Assembly (NCBI RefSeq): GCF_030295935.1
Contig: NZ_AP027362.1
Coordinates: 1,364,001 to 1,428,000 of the forward strand
Direction: 5' to 3'
From: Thalassotalea piscium
Lineage (GTDB): Bacteria; Pseudomonadota; Gammaproteobacteria; Enterobacterales; Alteromonadaceae
Length of the DNA stretch: 64,000 nucleotides
Shown here: one piece after another, positions 63,929 to 64,000 of the stretch
Layout: each line of letters begins with the position of its first letter
Position numbering within the stretch: the stretch's first letter is position 1
The notes under the pieces: model-generated
The model's database searches: none
What the model was told of the DNA's origin: nothing
Seen by the model: the letters and a program-made list of their open reading frames with translations, nothing else
Position numbers and translations under genes: made by a program

Positions 63929-64000
63929 TAATAAGTTTAATTGATGTGCTGTTTTTTAACGCTCTATATTCATCTTTTGAGGGGGGAATTAGGTGCATGT

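Overview
The window looks like a chromosomal segment of a low-GC marine gammaproteobacterium, most likely Colwelliaceae (Colwellia or Thalassotalea type). This is inferred from AT-rich codon use, the NhaA antiporter, FimV, and two gene orders shared with enterobacteria and other gammaproteobacteria: epmC-(NAD-kinase-like)-yfcL / mnmC / fabB-pdxB-asd, and zapA-6S RNA / ygfB-pepP-ubiH-ubiI-gcvTHP. No prophage, rRNA, tRNA or CRISPR array is visible, and there is no complete insertion sequence with a transposase.

Layout. 1-3.9 kb: 3' part of the housekeeping dnaJ, a secreted orphan, an Lrp-type regulator divergent from nhaA. 4-11.6 kb: elongation factor P hydroxylase, tRNA-modifying MnmC, unsaturated fatty acid synthesis (fabB with a FabR-type operator), pyridoxal phosphate synthesis (pdxB) and an Asd-family gene. 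11.9-18.5 kb: the polar hub protein FimV with 37-residue near-identical repeats, metK with a MetJ operator, murI, 6S RNA and zapA. 18.7-28.9 kb: ubiquinone hydroxylases and the glycine cleavage system, separated by a 740-bp array of folded palindromic repeats. 29-45.7 kb: mixed accessory and maintenance genes (NUDIX, a secreted orphan, metallo-beta-lactamase fold, MscS, PQQ-type sugar dehydrogenase, DUF885 and M16 peptidases, cyclophilin, ZapE, J-related protein, EEP nuclease family, PhyH family). 46-49.2 kb: a heat-shock-type module hsp20 - second rpoH - DegS-like protease. 49.3-52.7 kb: a Fur-type site, a TonB siderophore receptor and a PepSY membrane protein. 52.8-58.7 kb: a second dnaK, a Crp/Fnr-family regulator, a Bcr/CflA pump, a cbpA-type J protein and a small GNAT protein. 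58.9-63.9 kb: an intact PAS-GGDEF-EAL protein, a broken PAS-GGDEF gene, a 2OG-Fe(II) oxygenase and an unrecognised gene that appears to start at CTG.

Two themes stand out. First, the 52.8-58.7 kb block looks like a dedicated chaperone regulon. The same palindrome, TGTCA-N6-TGACA, lies upstream of both dnaK2 and cbpA. In both cases it sits 28.5-29.5 bp from a good -10 hexamer, the class II activator position. The Crp/Fnr protein encoded between them carries Arg-Gln in its recognition helix, which fits a TGTCA half-site. Second, the window is littered with at least three families of small TA-flanked inverted-repeat elements without transposase (MITE-like). Several abut or supply the stop codons of genes, two form the same side-by-side composite, and one has split a diguanylate cyclase gene in a way that can be reversed exactly on paper.
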